Made by a program: the position numbers and the translations under genes
Shown: positions 46,031-57,092 of the stretch, piece by piece
How positions within the stretch are numbered: the first letter of the stretch is position 1
Layout of the letters: every line of letters starts with the position of its first letter
The notes under the pieces: model-generated
Databases searched by the model: none
The model's input: only the letters and a program-made list of their open reading frames with translations
Told to the model about the DNA's origin: nothing
From: Guillardia theta CCMP2712
Taxonomy: Eukaryota > Cryptophyceae > Pyrenomonadales > Geminigeraceae
Direction: 5' to 3'
Length of the DNA: 64,000 nucleotides
Assembly: GCF_000315625.1 (NCBI RefSeq)
Contig: NW_005434657.1
Location: forward strand, 522,428 to 586,427

Positions 46031-48241
46031 CTATCGCGGAGCATCTTGTGGAGCCCAAACATATTCCTACATTAGAATCAATTAAGAGATCAGCTCAATC
46101 ATATGTGAAAAGAGGTTACCCTTATCAAGTTCCGAAGGGCATGGTTTTGGGTCAGTGATAGATGCGACAACTACGATGGAGTCAGGAGAACGAAAATATC
46201 GCGCATGGGAGACGCGCACTGGCGCTCCTGTCTTGGGAGAGGAGCGATGTCCCAGCGCCAGCCACTCCTAAACGATCTCATCTGACGCGGCAACGAGCAG
46301 CTGAGAAATTTCACCTCCATGGCCTCCTTTTCGTAACTGAAACCATCGGCTGCTAGGACAGGGTTGCTCATAGGCTCAAGCTGTGAAACTTTCTAGTCAG
46401 AGGCGAACGATCGAAAGACAGTATCAACCGTAATTGGACAAAGAAATTCGTCAGGGATGTGTGAAGAATCGTTGGAGTTGCTCTTGAGAGGAAGCTGAGT
46501 GAGGTTTCAGCGTACGAGAGGAGTCACCGGACTTACCTTGACTGATTGACCGACAGGATGCGACACCACTCGTCGTCCCCTACGGCAAAGTTGAGGGGCA
46601 GCATGTAGAGGCATTCTAGACCTTCGTGGGTCCAGAATGACATCATCGTCGTCCGAATCCTCCATCTGTGCAGGCGCTGAAAGTCTTTTCCTTGGTTGTT
46701 CGGGTTGAGAGGGAACTGAATTTTGTTCGTCGAGGGACAACTTGATGGCAAGCTCGAGCATCCGATCTTCGAGATCCTTCAGACTTGAAGTTCAGGAGAG
46801 GTGTTGATGAAAGATGCGAATGAGCACACCTGCGCCTCTTTCCTGGACAAGCTTGTACGCTCTGCCATCGGGGCGCTGGGACGCTCTTTGTGCAGCATGG
46901 CAGATACACTTCTGACACTATCCTTGCCGTCCGCCCCTTGGACGGCAATGATATCGCCTGTGACTACTTCCTGCGCTGGGCGAAGTATTTGTAGGTCTAT
47001 GCTCTCATTGGTCTGCAGGCCATTTCGAATGATTGACAGTACTTCCTGCTAGGGTGTGAAACGGCGAAACAGAATGCAGTCATTCTTACCTTCTCTTTCC
47101 CCTTGACACTGCAATTGTTCACTTTCTCGATGACATCGCCGACTTGAAGTCTGCTTTCGGCAGCGATAGACTGCTCCTACACATCAAACACTTTCATTCT
47201 TCCATGTCCATGGTTTACCCTTGGAGCTATTTCACGGATCGCAAATCCTGGATAGGCTAGATCCTGTAAGTTGAATCAAGTGATCAATCATGAAGTACCT
47301 GAAGATTTTGAGATTCGCATCCCCAGCATCATCACGCTTCCACTCATGTCGACTTGACTTTTCAGCGCCACAACAAACCTGCCAATCACGAGCCTTTAAA
47401 TGCGTGTCATTGCATCTCAAATATGCCATGACTACCTGTCTGAGTCAACTGGGCATGGTTCAGAGTTGACTGGCTCTGAAGAACTTTGTGAGGGAGGACT
47501 TGGATGCTCGTCTTAAAGCAAACATGTCATTCCGTATCCACAACAGAGTTTCTACCTTGATTCCGCTTTGCCTCCTTCTGAGTGGCAGCTATCTTGGCAG
47601 CATTGAGTTGCCTGCACGCAGCAGCATTCAATGGTCTGCATTCTTGTCCAAACCATTCCTTCCAACCTCATCCAGATGTGCCTGACGTTGGTTCCCGCCC
47701 GCAGTCTCCAGCAACCGCCTCGAAATTTCACATCGAAGATGCCTTCATGCCGCGGCTGGCGACCTGACCTCAGAGCAGATAACAAAATTGCCAAGATTCA
47801 CCAAGATTTCCTCAAAGTCTCGAGTGTATATTTTATCGCTTCCGAACTCGATCCTAGGAGCCGTCCTGTACAGCTTTGAGACAGGTAACACAAAGTGAGG
47901 AGCAACGAACCTGCTGTTCATTGCTGCTAATGCTCGGTCTCTCCGTTCTCTCTCTGAGTTTTCTGATGGTCGGAAATAACGAAATGTATCATCTGTCATG
48001 AGATGACATGAATCGTTTGTGCAATCATTAAAGGACTATACCTGTCAAGACAAAACGACGTTTGATCCACTTCTCGTCCCTGGATTTTGGTGGATCTTTC
48101 TTTCCGAAGAACCTCAGGATTCATCGTCAGCCACTGCAAATTTCGTCGACTCTCAAGTCGAAGTGAATTACAACCTTCCAAACATTCCTTTTGGCATTTG
48201 GATTTGATCATCATCGGGAATTTCTTCTTCTTGCATTTCAA
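46031..48241 (-). CDS. PDZ - UIM - U-box E3 ubiquitin ligase
   Basis: Minus-strand multi-exon gene whose C-terminal two thirds I could splice in frame. A PDZ domain is spread over exons at about 47270-46975: YPGFAIREIAPR, RLQVGDVIEKVNNCSVKGKE, EVLSIIRNGLQ, IDLQILRP. After DGKDSVRSVSAMLHKE comes LEDRMLELAIKLSLDEQ (near 46760), a good ubiquitin-interacting motif (hydrophobic-x-x-Ala-x-x-x-Ser-x-x-acidic). An Asp-rich linker follows. The U-box (46480-46060) reads IPDEFLCPIT, LEPMSNPVLAADGFSYEKEA, EEWLALGHRSSPKTGAP, LSHLSLTQNHALRNLI. The gene ends EYVWAPQDAPR with a TAG at 46031-46033. U-box proteins pass ubiquitin from E2 enzymes to substrates; the PDZ would pick C-terminal peptides and the UIM ubiquitin. 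The N-terminal exons (47400-48241) and start codon are not settled. Confidence 0.78.
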
Positions 48242-48429
48242 GCAATCCTTCCATCCTCAGCATTGCGCCGCAAACAATCCAATACCCAACTCAGCAGATC
48301 TCTAGTGACTGAACGAAGAATCAGATGGCGAATCTGAAAGAAACCGCAGATTGTTCTAGTTAGCGCTCTAAGTACGGTATAATGCCCAGCAAAAGAAATC
48401 TTCTGGATACTATTCGATCGTATCACTAT

Positions 48430-48520
48430 TCTGCTTCTCTCTGCTCTCTTCTTCTCTCTTCTGCTCTCTTCTTCTCTCTTCTTCTCTCTTCTTCTCTCTT
48501 CTTCTCTCTTCTTCTCTCAT
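48430..48520. repeat. Decameric TTCTTCTCTC tandem repeat
   Basis: Pyrimidine tract of about nine TTCTTCTCTC-like units in the gap between the U-box gene (-) and the PPR gene (+). Non-coding. Confidence 0.75.
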
Positions 48521-48697
48521 CGCCGACTAGTTGTAGCTCCTTTTTGGGGGTAAGATTAGAAAAACGTCAAGCTGCCATGACTCCTTGAGGCGGACCCGTT
48601 GCACACTGGTATGCACGGCCGCGCCTGTGTTGCGGCTCGATTTCTTGTTCATGGCGGGGCGCATCGACCAGGAGGTGGAGGAGGGGCATGGGTGATA

Positions 48698-51036
48698 ATG
48701 ACGACAGGAGCAAAGGAACGAAGGCATGCAGAGATCGTCCTCCTGTGGCTTGCACTGTTGCTCGCATGCAAGGTGAGAGGATCTGCCCCTCAGGCTTCAT
48801 TGCGAGGCTGCGAGAGCTGCCAAGTTAGGAGGGATAATGGTTGCTGGAGTCGGATTCGGCTCAGGGGAGGAGCAAGCTCTCCTAGAGCGTCCTCTGAGAT
48901 TGTGGAGATAGAACGAGAAGATTCGGAGATCTGCCTGGAAACGGCAAAGAAGGACGTGTTCGATACTTCGTCCTCTGACGAAGATGTCTTTGCCTCGTCC
49001 AACTCCGAGCGTGCGAAGGAGGTGGTGGTTGTTCAGGATGAGGAGGAGAGGCTCGAGGTCTTCAACAACAGCGAGTACAACGAATTTGACGACCCGGTGT
49101 TGAATCCCTCAGCTCAATACTTCCTTACCAGATGCCCTGGAGGGAAAGCTGATGCTGGCAACTACATTGGAAGTTGTAGATACTTCATTTACCGGCTGGC
49201 TGATGAAGCCTGGAGCGGAGAAATGGACATGGCAACCTTGAGGATGTGCTTTCAAGCTATGAAGGCATCTGAACTGGTGATGGAGCCTGGAATGTTGAAC
49301 ATGTGCATGTTCATGGTTGCTGGAAGAGCGCACGGTGGAGACGCAGGTGTGGAAGACGGCATGGCCATATTGGAATGGATCCATGAAGAGAACAAGACAG
49401 CAGGAGGGATGGACTGGGGACTTGATCGACCCAAGAGAATGAATGGAGAAGATTATGCTGACATGATCCATGAGCGACTGAATTACTCGAGCTGCGACGA
49501 GCGGATGCGAGACTATCATCCCTGGACTGACTACGCCGGCAACACCCTCCGATCTTCGTATGAGATACTGCTGTCTGTAATTCAAGGAACGCCTTGCGAT
49601 ACCCGCATGTCACTCATCTGAAGAACTTGTTGCAGGTGCTGGTAAACATGGAAAGGCAACCCTGACCGATGCCCAACGAGTCATAGACGAGATGATTGAG
49701 TATGGAGTTGAGCCGGATATGGGCACTTACTCGCAACTCCTGCTGACTGTCGCGAGTTTGGCCAACAGTGGAAGGTGACAAGTATCGATCTCATCGGGGA
49801 TCTAAGATGATTGTCACAGGGCTTCCATGCGTGACGCCAATGCGATCATGGAGCGCATGATGGAGGAAGGAATTAAACCATGTACTCTGACTTATGGATC
49901 CTGGTGTGCAGTCGTTGCGTCTTGTGCCGGCAACGAGGAAGGAGTGACGTGGCGCGATGGAGAGGCGATCTTGGAGATTGTCTACCGCCTAGGAATCCGA
50001 CCTGATTCGCAGCTTTTTTGTTATATCATGAAAGCAGCCGCCAACCAGGCAGAACGAGGAGTTGCAACCCCTTGGAGTCCAGGCGAATATGTCTACGATC
50101 CTGTCCGAGATGCAGAGCACATCCTCAAGCTGATGGATCGTGTATATCCCAAGATGTATCCTGGAGATAGCATTCTGGATGGATACATAGACCTGGTGAA
50201 AGCGGCGGTGAAGCGGAACAAAGCTGGTATAAACGAGGCAAAGGTGCGAAGAGGGGCTCTTTTACTTCATTTCTTTAAAGTTGTTGCAGCGAATTTTGCA
50301 AGTACTGCAGGAGGTGGATGATTCGCTCTGCCACATCGAGGACGGAACCGTGCGGATAAGATCTGATTGCTGGGAGGACAGACCGATGGACTTAGGCCCC
50401 AACATCGACTTCTTCAACTCTTATCTCGAACTAGTCCAGCTCTGCTTCAATGTAAGTTTTCTATTTCTTGCCTTTCACTCTATTCGCCATGTGCAGTAGC
50501 TGTGCAGTAGCTGAATCATACGCAACTCCTCCTGTCATCCAAACTACATTGACTTGTCTTGGCAGCGCGGGGGCGCGAACCTTGCGGATATTTTGCAGCC
50601 TGTTTTGCTACTGAAGAACTGGTCCTTGGTAAGTTTCGATCAGCTGCTTGTATCATGCCCACATGATTTTCAGGTGGGGGACTTGAAGACAAAGACGATC
50701 CTCAAGGATATTCTGACCCACCAAGAAGAATCTTGCGGAGGGTGCAGAGAGCACTCGTGCCACCTTCATGGCCCACAAGTCGAAGAACTCCGAAAGCAGG
50801 TGAATTCACGTTTGTCTCTTTCTTCTCTTTCAACTTGTGCTGGAGTCGGTGACAATCTTTCATAGTTGGAGGCGATGCATGATCTTCCCTTTGACCTGAT
50901 GTGGCTCCGCTACGAGAGGAAGTACAAACGTGAGCCGTACGTTCAGAGCGTTCCAGGTGTTCGATTCCGTTACGACGAGGCACCTCCAGAATGGTTGTAC
51001 AAGGACATCTGGGACGGGCTGAAGGCGATCAACTGA
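48698..51036 (+). CDS. Pentatricopeptide-repeat-like protein, probably organellar
   Basis: The ATG at 48698 is chosen because it opens a clean signal peptide (RRHAEIVLLWLALLLACKV). Earlier in-frame ATGs would bury it. A basic segment ending RIRLRGGASSP follows, as in bipartite plastid-targeting leaders of complex algae (inference). After an acidic linker the body contains PPR-type helical pairs: LTDAQRVIDEMIEYGVEPD / MGTYSQLLLTVA and MRDANAIMERMMEEGIKPC / TLTYGSWCAVVAS, then DGEAILEIVYRLGIRPD. PPR proteins bind organellar RNA. Later exons (EVDDSLCHIEDG, NIDFFNSYLELVQLCFN, VEELRKQLEAMHDLPFD) end KDIWDGLKAIN with a TGA at 51034-51036. One intron (about 49589-49636) appears to use a GA donor. 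Confidence 0.75.
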
Positions 51037-51057
51037 GCGGGAGGTAATGGTTTCCCC

Positions 51058-52680
51058 TCAGCTTGAAAAGTGCTCATTGAGGAAATCGATGATCCTCGTT
51101 GCAACCTGTCAAACTATCAGCATTGAAGCAGCTTGTCTGGATTGCGCCAGATATTCTTCACCGCTCTCTGCGCATGCAGGATCACGTTGTGGCCGGCGTC
51201 TCGTGCGACGAAGACATGGGCGTGAGGGAAAAGTTCTTCACATCGTCGCATCACTGTGAAGGGGACAAGCTTGTCCTTCTCTCCGAATATCTGTCGAAAG
51301 AGATGATCAGAAACGACAGAACGACAGAAAAGAAGAGAACTGCAGAGACAACCACAACGAGATGCACTACCAGGAGTGTTGGAAGTTTCTCTCTGGACAG
51401 CTCCTGCAAGATTCCTGTGTTGTCTGCCAGCAAGTTTCCTTCGCAAACGAAAGATTGGAGAACAAGCTGTCTTGGGCAGCGCTACAAGGGATAAGAACTT
51501 GAAGACCAGAAGAGAACTTTGCTTACTTGATGCTGTGTCAACCAAAGCGCCGCGAGGAAGCGGAAGGAGTTGATGTACTGCATCATCGCCCGCTGCACCA
51601 GTGCATTTTTTTGTGTACTATAGAGAGCAGCCAACTGCCGAGAAGAGATGTCAAGCCTGGATTCTACTCGTTCATAGAGTGCTTACTTGCTGAGAAGTTG
51701 GGCCTAGCAAAGAGGACAAATGCCTCAAGACAAGCCCTCCCAGAGGCGTAGCAAGCCTGAAGAAGAGGATGAGTTCAATGGCGATTTAGGCTTTCTACTC
51801 ACGCTGAGACGAAAGGAAAGTTGGCATAGAAGCAAAGACCTTTGTGGAGCAGATTCAAGCTAACATGCTTGCTTCTGAAATCTTCATCCTTCTTGTTTAG
51901 ACCTGAGAGGGGGGAAGTGAACAAAAGAAAGGCCTGAATGTACGGAAACCGGCTGCAGGGGCGATCAGAGTCAACGAAAGCACTTTCTCCTCGTTCTCAG
52001 TCGCAAAGATGGTAGCGACTAGGCAGCCAAGAGAAAATCCGACGAGGTGAATGCTCTTGTTGAGCTGCTTGTACTTTACAAGAGGTGAAACCATTCAATT
52101 GCAACGAAACCTTCAGGCTCGAAAGGAGGCTTGCAAGCTGCTTGGACAGCAGGAAAGGAGTGTAGTGAGCGTCGGTAGGAACAGCTGAGTCTCCGTGTCC
52201 TATCAAATGTCAAACAAGCTCGATGCAATTGCTGCTCAACCCCAAAAATCGAACGAGACGACGTCCCAACCCTCCTGCATGAGCGAAGACTGGCAGATTG
52301 TCAAAGGAAGCAGACGATTTCCCGCTTCTGCGCACCATGTAGGAAGACCAAACATCGCAAGTCATCGACACGCCATGAAGAAGAACGATCGTTCCTCTTG
52401 CCACTCCTTTCGTTCGCATGTGACGATATCGAACATGCGCCAACTCGGAAGGTTCTCCCTGCCAGGTATCAGCAAACCACAGTGGCTGTGCATCAGCTAC
52501 ATGCTCCACTCGATCAAGATAGTCTTGAGGGACTTCAGCGGTGAGCTGCTTGATGGTCAGAACTATATAGCAGGAAGATCAAACGACCAGCGGGTAGCTG
52601 AATCTTGCGATTTCGGACTTAGATGGCAAAGGAACGATGACGTGGCGATATTGCTCCTCAGATGACCCTTGTAGGCCCTC
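51058..52680 (-). CDS. Alpha/beta hydrolase fold protein
   Basis: Minus-strand gene of several short exons. The oxyanion-loop strand is GTIVLLHGVSMTCDVW (near 52380). Next comes EGWDVVSFDFW-GHGDSAVP, spliced across 52310-52190. The nucleophile elbow is HLVGFSLGCLVAT (near 52030), with Ser in G-x-S-x-G-like GFSLG, followed by LSLTLIAPAAGF. Near the end are GEKDKLVPF with the acid residue and FVARDAGHNVILHAQ with the catalytic His. An intron then joins VATRIIDFLNEHFSS to a TGA at 51058-51060. Thus the Ser-Asp-His triad is complete. The substrate is unknown. The coding start upstream of about 52680 is unresolved; SSEEQYRHVIVPLPS is the most N-terminal convincing piece. The stop lies 21 bp from that of the PPR gene. 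Confidence 0.75.
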
Positions 52681-52692
52681 TGTCACCTTCAC

Positions 52693-52936
52693 ATGATGTC
52701 ACAAAGTACTCATCAAAGAATCGGTATCGTTTCACACCTCAGTTTCCAAAACGTTTGAGCTGCTCATCCCAGTGAAACTTAACCTAAGAATGGTCAGCAA
52801 CGAATCTAAGTTGGAGGCTTTCAAGACTGCACCAGAAAATTTCTTTGAAGTGATCCAGAACCAGTTTTTTATCCAGGCCAAGGAGGAAGAGGAAGTGAGA
52901 AAAGACCCATATGAGCTGTACTTTTCGTCAACGTAG
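52693..52936 (+). CDS. Small charged protein, 68 residues
   Basis: Two exons (52693-52705, 52743-52936; phase 1 junction) give 68 residues starting MMSQISKTFELLIPVKL and containing SKLEAFKTAPENFFEVIQNQ and QAKEEEEVRKDPYELYF, with a TAG at 52934-52936. The amphipathic, charged composition and the clean splice favour a real gene, though it was assembled by eye. No family recognised. It starts close to the presumed 5' end of the hydrolase gene (divergent), and its stop abuts the stop of the next gene. Confidence 0.5.
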
Positions 52937-53197
52937 TTATGATTTCTGAAGAAAAACTACCAGAGTGAAAGAAGATACCACAAGGATTAGTGTGAACAAC
53001 ACAAATCCACCGACAAAGAACCAGACACCTGTGGTGTGATCAAATGATCGAAACTATTCAATACAATGTTCGCGTACCATCCTCAGCATGTCTCAAACAT
53101 GCAGTAGCAGGCGCAGCCTGTCACTCAATCAAAAAATGCTAGAACCGTGCAACATAGATCAAGGTTGAGAGATGGTATTCGAATCATGGCATACCAT
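52937..53197 (-). CDS. Tiny single-pass membrane protein, 44 residues
   Basis: Three exons: 53197-53195 (ATG only), 53117-53078 and 53028-52937. The peptide is M-AAPATACLRHAEDG followed by VWFFVGGFVLFTLILVVSSF and TLVVFLQKS with a TAA at 52939-52937. One strongly hydrophobic helix spans most of the C-terminal half, suggesting a small ER or organelle membrane subunit. No family can be named. The start codon is separated from the rest by an intron, as in COMMD4 in this window. Supported by phase agreement and composition only. Confidence 0.45.
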
Positions 53198-54142
53198 CTT
53201 CGTGGTGATCTTCAAGTGACCACAGGTCTTCTCCCTCTCCCTCTCCCTCTCCCTCTCTTCCTCGTCCCTCCTCCACCACTTGGATCCAAGCACCACCATA
53301 GTCGGGGCGTCTCCTGGCCCCCTCTGAAGGTTCCCTAGTTTACTACGGTAACTAAATTATTTAGTCAAAAATTGTGTTGACCATTGAGGCGGGCCGGTCC
53401 AGATGACATGAGGTGCGTTACAGATACCGTTACAACTTTGAAGGACTGCCATCTTTCGCAACTTCCTCGTCATGCTTGGCATGATAGAGTCTACCCCACC
53501 CCTTCACTCAAGGATTCAATTGGGTCAAGGAAGGGGGTACTCGGTAGAGGGGAGGAATGGCTCAGCCGCAGATGGCAGATCAGGTGCGTGTACGCGAAGG
53601 CGAGAAAATGATGACGATGAGGGAGAAGAGTAAGTCTAGAACGATGAAGAGCGTTGAGATGAAGGGTGGGAGAGAGAAGATGGCTGTAGATGGATTGACA
53701 TCATGGTGGAGAAAGAGTCGGGGATAGTGGTCGCGATGCGATCTCAGGGGAGGTTGAAAAGCAGCAAGTGCGGGAGAGGAGAAAGACAACAAGCAGAAGA
53801 AAGCAAAATAGCGAGAAGGCGCCAGGTTGATGAAGCGAGGAGCAGAATTGGAGATCCAGGACGAGGAATATGAAGGGAAGGGATTCACGAAGGGGGACGT
53901 ATGATTCGTAACTATAGTGAACTTGTGAAGCAACAGTGAGCTTATAGGTTTATATCCCTATAGTGATCTGTTCAACTCTAGGTGTGAGGCTGACGAATCA
54001 AAGTCGACCTGGAGATCCCCATCGGGAGCGAGACCCTTGATACACCGCTGGACTTGGTCTCGTTTCAAGAATGGCAAACACGATGGAACAGGTGGCCGTA
54101 ACTGATATCTCTCTGCCATTATGACATCTGTGGAAGGAATCT
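53198..54142. other. Intergenic, no confident gene
   Basis: Contains a CCCTCT microsatellite (53228-53260) and a small palindromic AT tract (ACTAAATTATTTAGT near 53347). A minus-strand frame (53933-53580) has no Met and is probably not coding. It presumably includes promoters for the divergent genes on each side. Confidence 0.35.
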
Positions 54143-56718
54143 ATGATGGAACAGATTCTGAGAGCCAGAGACCACTATCAGGTAATGACCTGAGCTCATG
54201 TCCCCGGCCCGGTACGCTCACGTTGCTCGAAAGGTCCTGGGATTGGAACGAGATTGCAATGAGATGGACATTAAGAAGTCTCATCGGTGATGCAAATGGC
54301 TCGTGTGTGCCTTGGCTTCTGTTCTGAGGAGACTTCAACAGAAACTTGGTGAGGCTTGTTCATCCCGACAAAGTTCACTGCAGGTATGACAATCAGCTGG
54401 GCTACTATGGTTGCCCCTCACTTGCGTGCACTTCTAGCTCCGACAGCGAGATGAAACGGACAGAACGAGCGTTCAGAGCAGTGCAGGTATAACTTAGTTT
54501 GGTACTTGTTTGGTGGAAGATGCTTCTTCATTGCAAGCTCTCTAGGCGATCGCAGGTTTGAACTTGAGTGCAGGTCGCGTATGAAACCCTGTCACTTCCA
54601 CACAAACGCAAAGCGTATGACCTGCAACTTAAGATGCAGGTGTGCACTGGGTTGTTGAGAGTTTTCATCGCCCACGATTTTGACAGGGGAAGAGTGCGCA
54701 GTTTGTACCCGGAGAAAGCAGGTTGGATCGATTTTCAACATGGGTAAATTTTTTGATTTGAACTGTGAAGCAACTCCGGAGAGGATTTGGACGCAGAGGA
54801 TGGTCCGACGACTGTTCAAGTGCTTTGTGTATATGGCCGAATGTCTTGTTACCAACTCTCTTGCTCTGCAGTTCTTCACGATGATTCTGCAAATTCTGCT
54901 TGCTGTCACGATTCATGTTGCAAAGACAGCGTTAGCTGAACTTCTTATGTTCCATACTGCACAAGCGCTTCCACTTCAGGCAATGAAAATACATGTCTTT
55001 GTTTTTTTTACCATTTTTGTAGATTGCGATGTTGGCACACATATTTTTGTGGGCAGGTAACGGTTCGCCGTCGTGCTTGCGCCATTGATTTGAGAATGAA
55101 AGGTTTTGGATGCGGGTTTCTGACCTCGGCGATTTGGGTCGGTCTGGGTTATACACTGAACAATGTATTATGTCATCTAGGCTCAATCCAAGACTCTTGA
55201 CGTTGCTTTCTTTGACTTCAGCTTGTCGGAACGAAGAAATTGTTTATTTGGATCCTCCGTCTCGGAATCTTGCAGGTTGAGATTGGTGGTTGTAGCATGT
55301 CACACAGTGATCATACCTTTCACAGTTCGAAAACTGGAATACAAAAGGAGGAATTCCTTTCTGGGCCTTCGTATTTGTCACAATCCACTTACAGATAGGT
55401 TCATCAAATCACATCCACAGTCATGTATCTAATATTTGGCTCCTCGCCTGCAGCCTATCAGACTTCGTTCTCCTCTGCTTTCATATCAGGAGTGATGGCA
55501 GGCCTGACAATATTGATCGGTACCTCATGTACCATCTTAATTTTCTTCTTACCTTACTCAACAGGACTCTTAATGCCGAACATGTCGTTTGGATCGAACG
55601 CGATCTATGTTGGAGGAGGTGCATGTCCACCGCTGCCGGCATATTGACAGGAGTGAACATTTACTTGCAGTCATCGCATTTGTCGGAGTCTATTATTGCA
55701 GTGTCGACGTATTCGGTGCAATCTTCGTCGGAATCCTTGCCTGGCACTTCCTCCAGGGACTCCCGACGGTAAGAGAGCTTGTGTTACAATGGCCTTGTTC
55801 GTGGGTTTCACATCACAGACTTTTGATCTGCGACACAGGTTTGTCTCGGGACATTGGGTATGGTATTGCTGTACATCGTATATCGGTGAGCCTTTGACTC
55901 TTGCGTCTCTATGGTGTTATTCGGTTGACTTGCGATCAGATTAAGCATATCAGTCTTGCTGTTTGTCTTTGCATTGGTAACTTCCGATGGCGATGCCTTT
56001 CTGTTTAGGTCACTTTCTTTCTGTCAGGTCATCCTTTTCTTGGGGTCTGAGCAGGTAGAGCTTGTTTCTCTACAAGCAACGAGCTTTGTTCGTTCGGTGG
56101 ACTCAAAATTGGCTTGCAGAGCTTACTCCTCGTTGTCATCGTTCTTCTTTCGGCCATCATCTCGGTGGACACGTTTTTTGTGCATCTCAAGTCCCGTCTC
56201 ATTCACTTCTAGATCTCCAACTATGGCTTCTGGAGCTTTTTCCTCTACTTCCTCGCGGTGTACGGGGGGAGGAGAATGATCAAGGGGAAGCGCCTCGGCA
56301 AGAGGATGGTGAAGCCTCAAGCTAGAAGCAGGCACGAGCTGAATAGAACGCTGCAGATCCTCTCCGTCGGGCTAATCTGGTGTCTCGAGTGTGGTTTCCT
56401 CTCCGGCATGCTGGTGAATGAGAAGCGCTTCATGCTCTCCCTTGCTTATGCAGCTTTCAGTGTGCTTTCATCTCGTACATCGCAGGGGAGATCCTCGTGG
56501 CGACAAGGGATGTGGAGCATGACGATGGCGTATGTGAAGCCCAGCGGCAGGACGAGCAACTGATGTCTTGACAGGAATATCGACCTCGCAAGGATGGAAG
56601 CGCAGGAGACGATGGTGATGCTCTTGACAAGAACGATGGCGCATGTTGAGAATCTGTGACAGGCAAGAGCAAGAGCACGCCCAACGCGAAGAAGAACAAC
56701 AAGAAAGGTCGCAAGTGA
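54143..56718 (+). CDS. Membrane J-domain (DnaJ-like) protein
   Basis: Spliced N-terminus: MEQILRARDHYQ, VLGLERDCNEMDIKKSHR, NLVRLVHPDKVHC, then SSDSEMKRTERAFRAVQ and VAYETLSLPHKRKAYDLQL. This is a full J domain with the HPD tripeptide that stimulates Hsp70 ATPase. After it come MATPERIWTQRMVRRLF and several hydrophobic helices over 54800-56460: LQFFTMILQILLAVTIHVA, LLAVIAFVGVYYCSVDVF, FGAIFVGILAWHFL, FWSFFLYFLAVY, LSVGLIWCLECGFLSGML, CAFISYIAGEILVATRD. The end is Lys-rich (KSKSTPNAKKNNKKGRK) with a TGA at 56716-56718. It is a polytopic J protein, probably in the ER or a plastid-associated membrane, recruiting Hsp70 there. Exons between 55060 and 56220 are uncertain. Confidence 0.62.
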
Positions 56719-56783
56719 AGCCTGGAAGGCGCTGACTCGAATATTCTTTCAAGTAAAGATCCTTTCTCTTCTTTCCAGCTGCT

Positions 56784-57089
56784 ATGTCGCCACGTTCCGA
56801 TCCGAGCTCGCCTCATTTTGGTTGGCTGGAAAGAGTGAGGGCAGCAATTAAAGGTCTCCCTGATTCCCTGTAAAAAATGAAGAGGCAGCAATTGCCATTA
56901 TTCCAAGCCCACCTCAGAATGATATGAAAGTGATCCGCAAAACTGGGTGACCGTAAGGATCCATGCAGACCAGAGGAGGCGATGGAGGAGGCGGAGGACG
57001 AGAAAGAGGAGGAGAGGATCGAAGAGGAAGATAACGAGGGATACCCAGAGGAGGATTCTCAGCACGGACTGCTGAACTCAATCGTCTAA
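56784..57089 (+). CDS. Small acidic ORF, tentative
   Basis: From the ATG at 56784: MSPRSDPSSPHFGWLERVRA, then after a short intron EAAIAIIPSPPQNDMK, then an acidic exon (EAMEEAEDEKEEERIEEEDN) ending HGLLNSIV with a TAA at 57087-57089. The last junction is ambiguous, since one reading needs a 22-nt intron. It could instead be extra 3' exons of the J-protein or leader of the next gene, whose ATG is only 3 bp beyond the TAA. Confidence 0.3.
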
Positions 57090-57092
57090 TCG

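Noticed and set aside
53580-53933. Minus-strand 117-codon frame with hydrophobic segments
   Set aside because: Contains no Met codon, so no eukaryotic start, and no acceptor joins it to a plausible exon.
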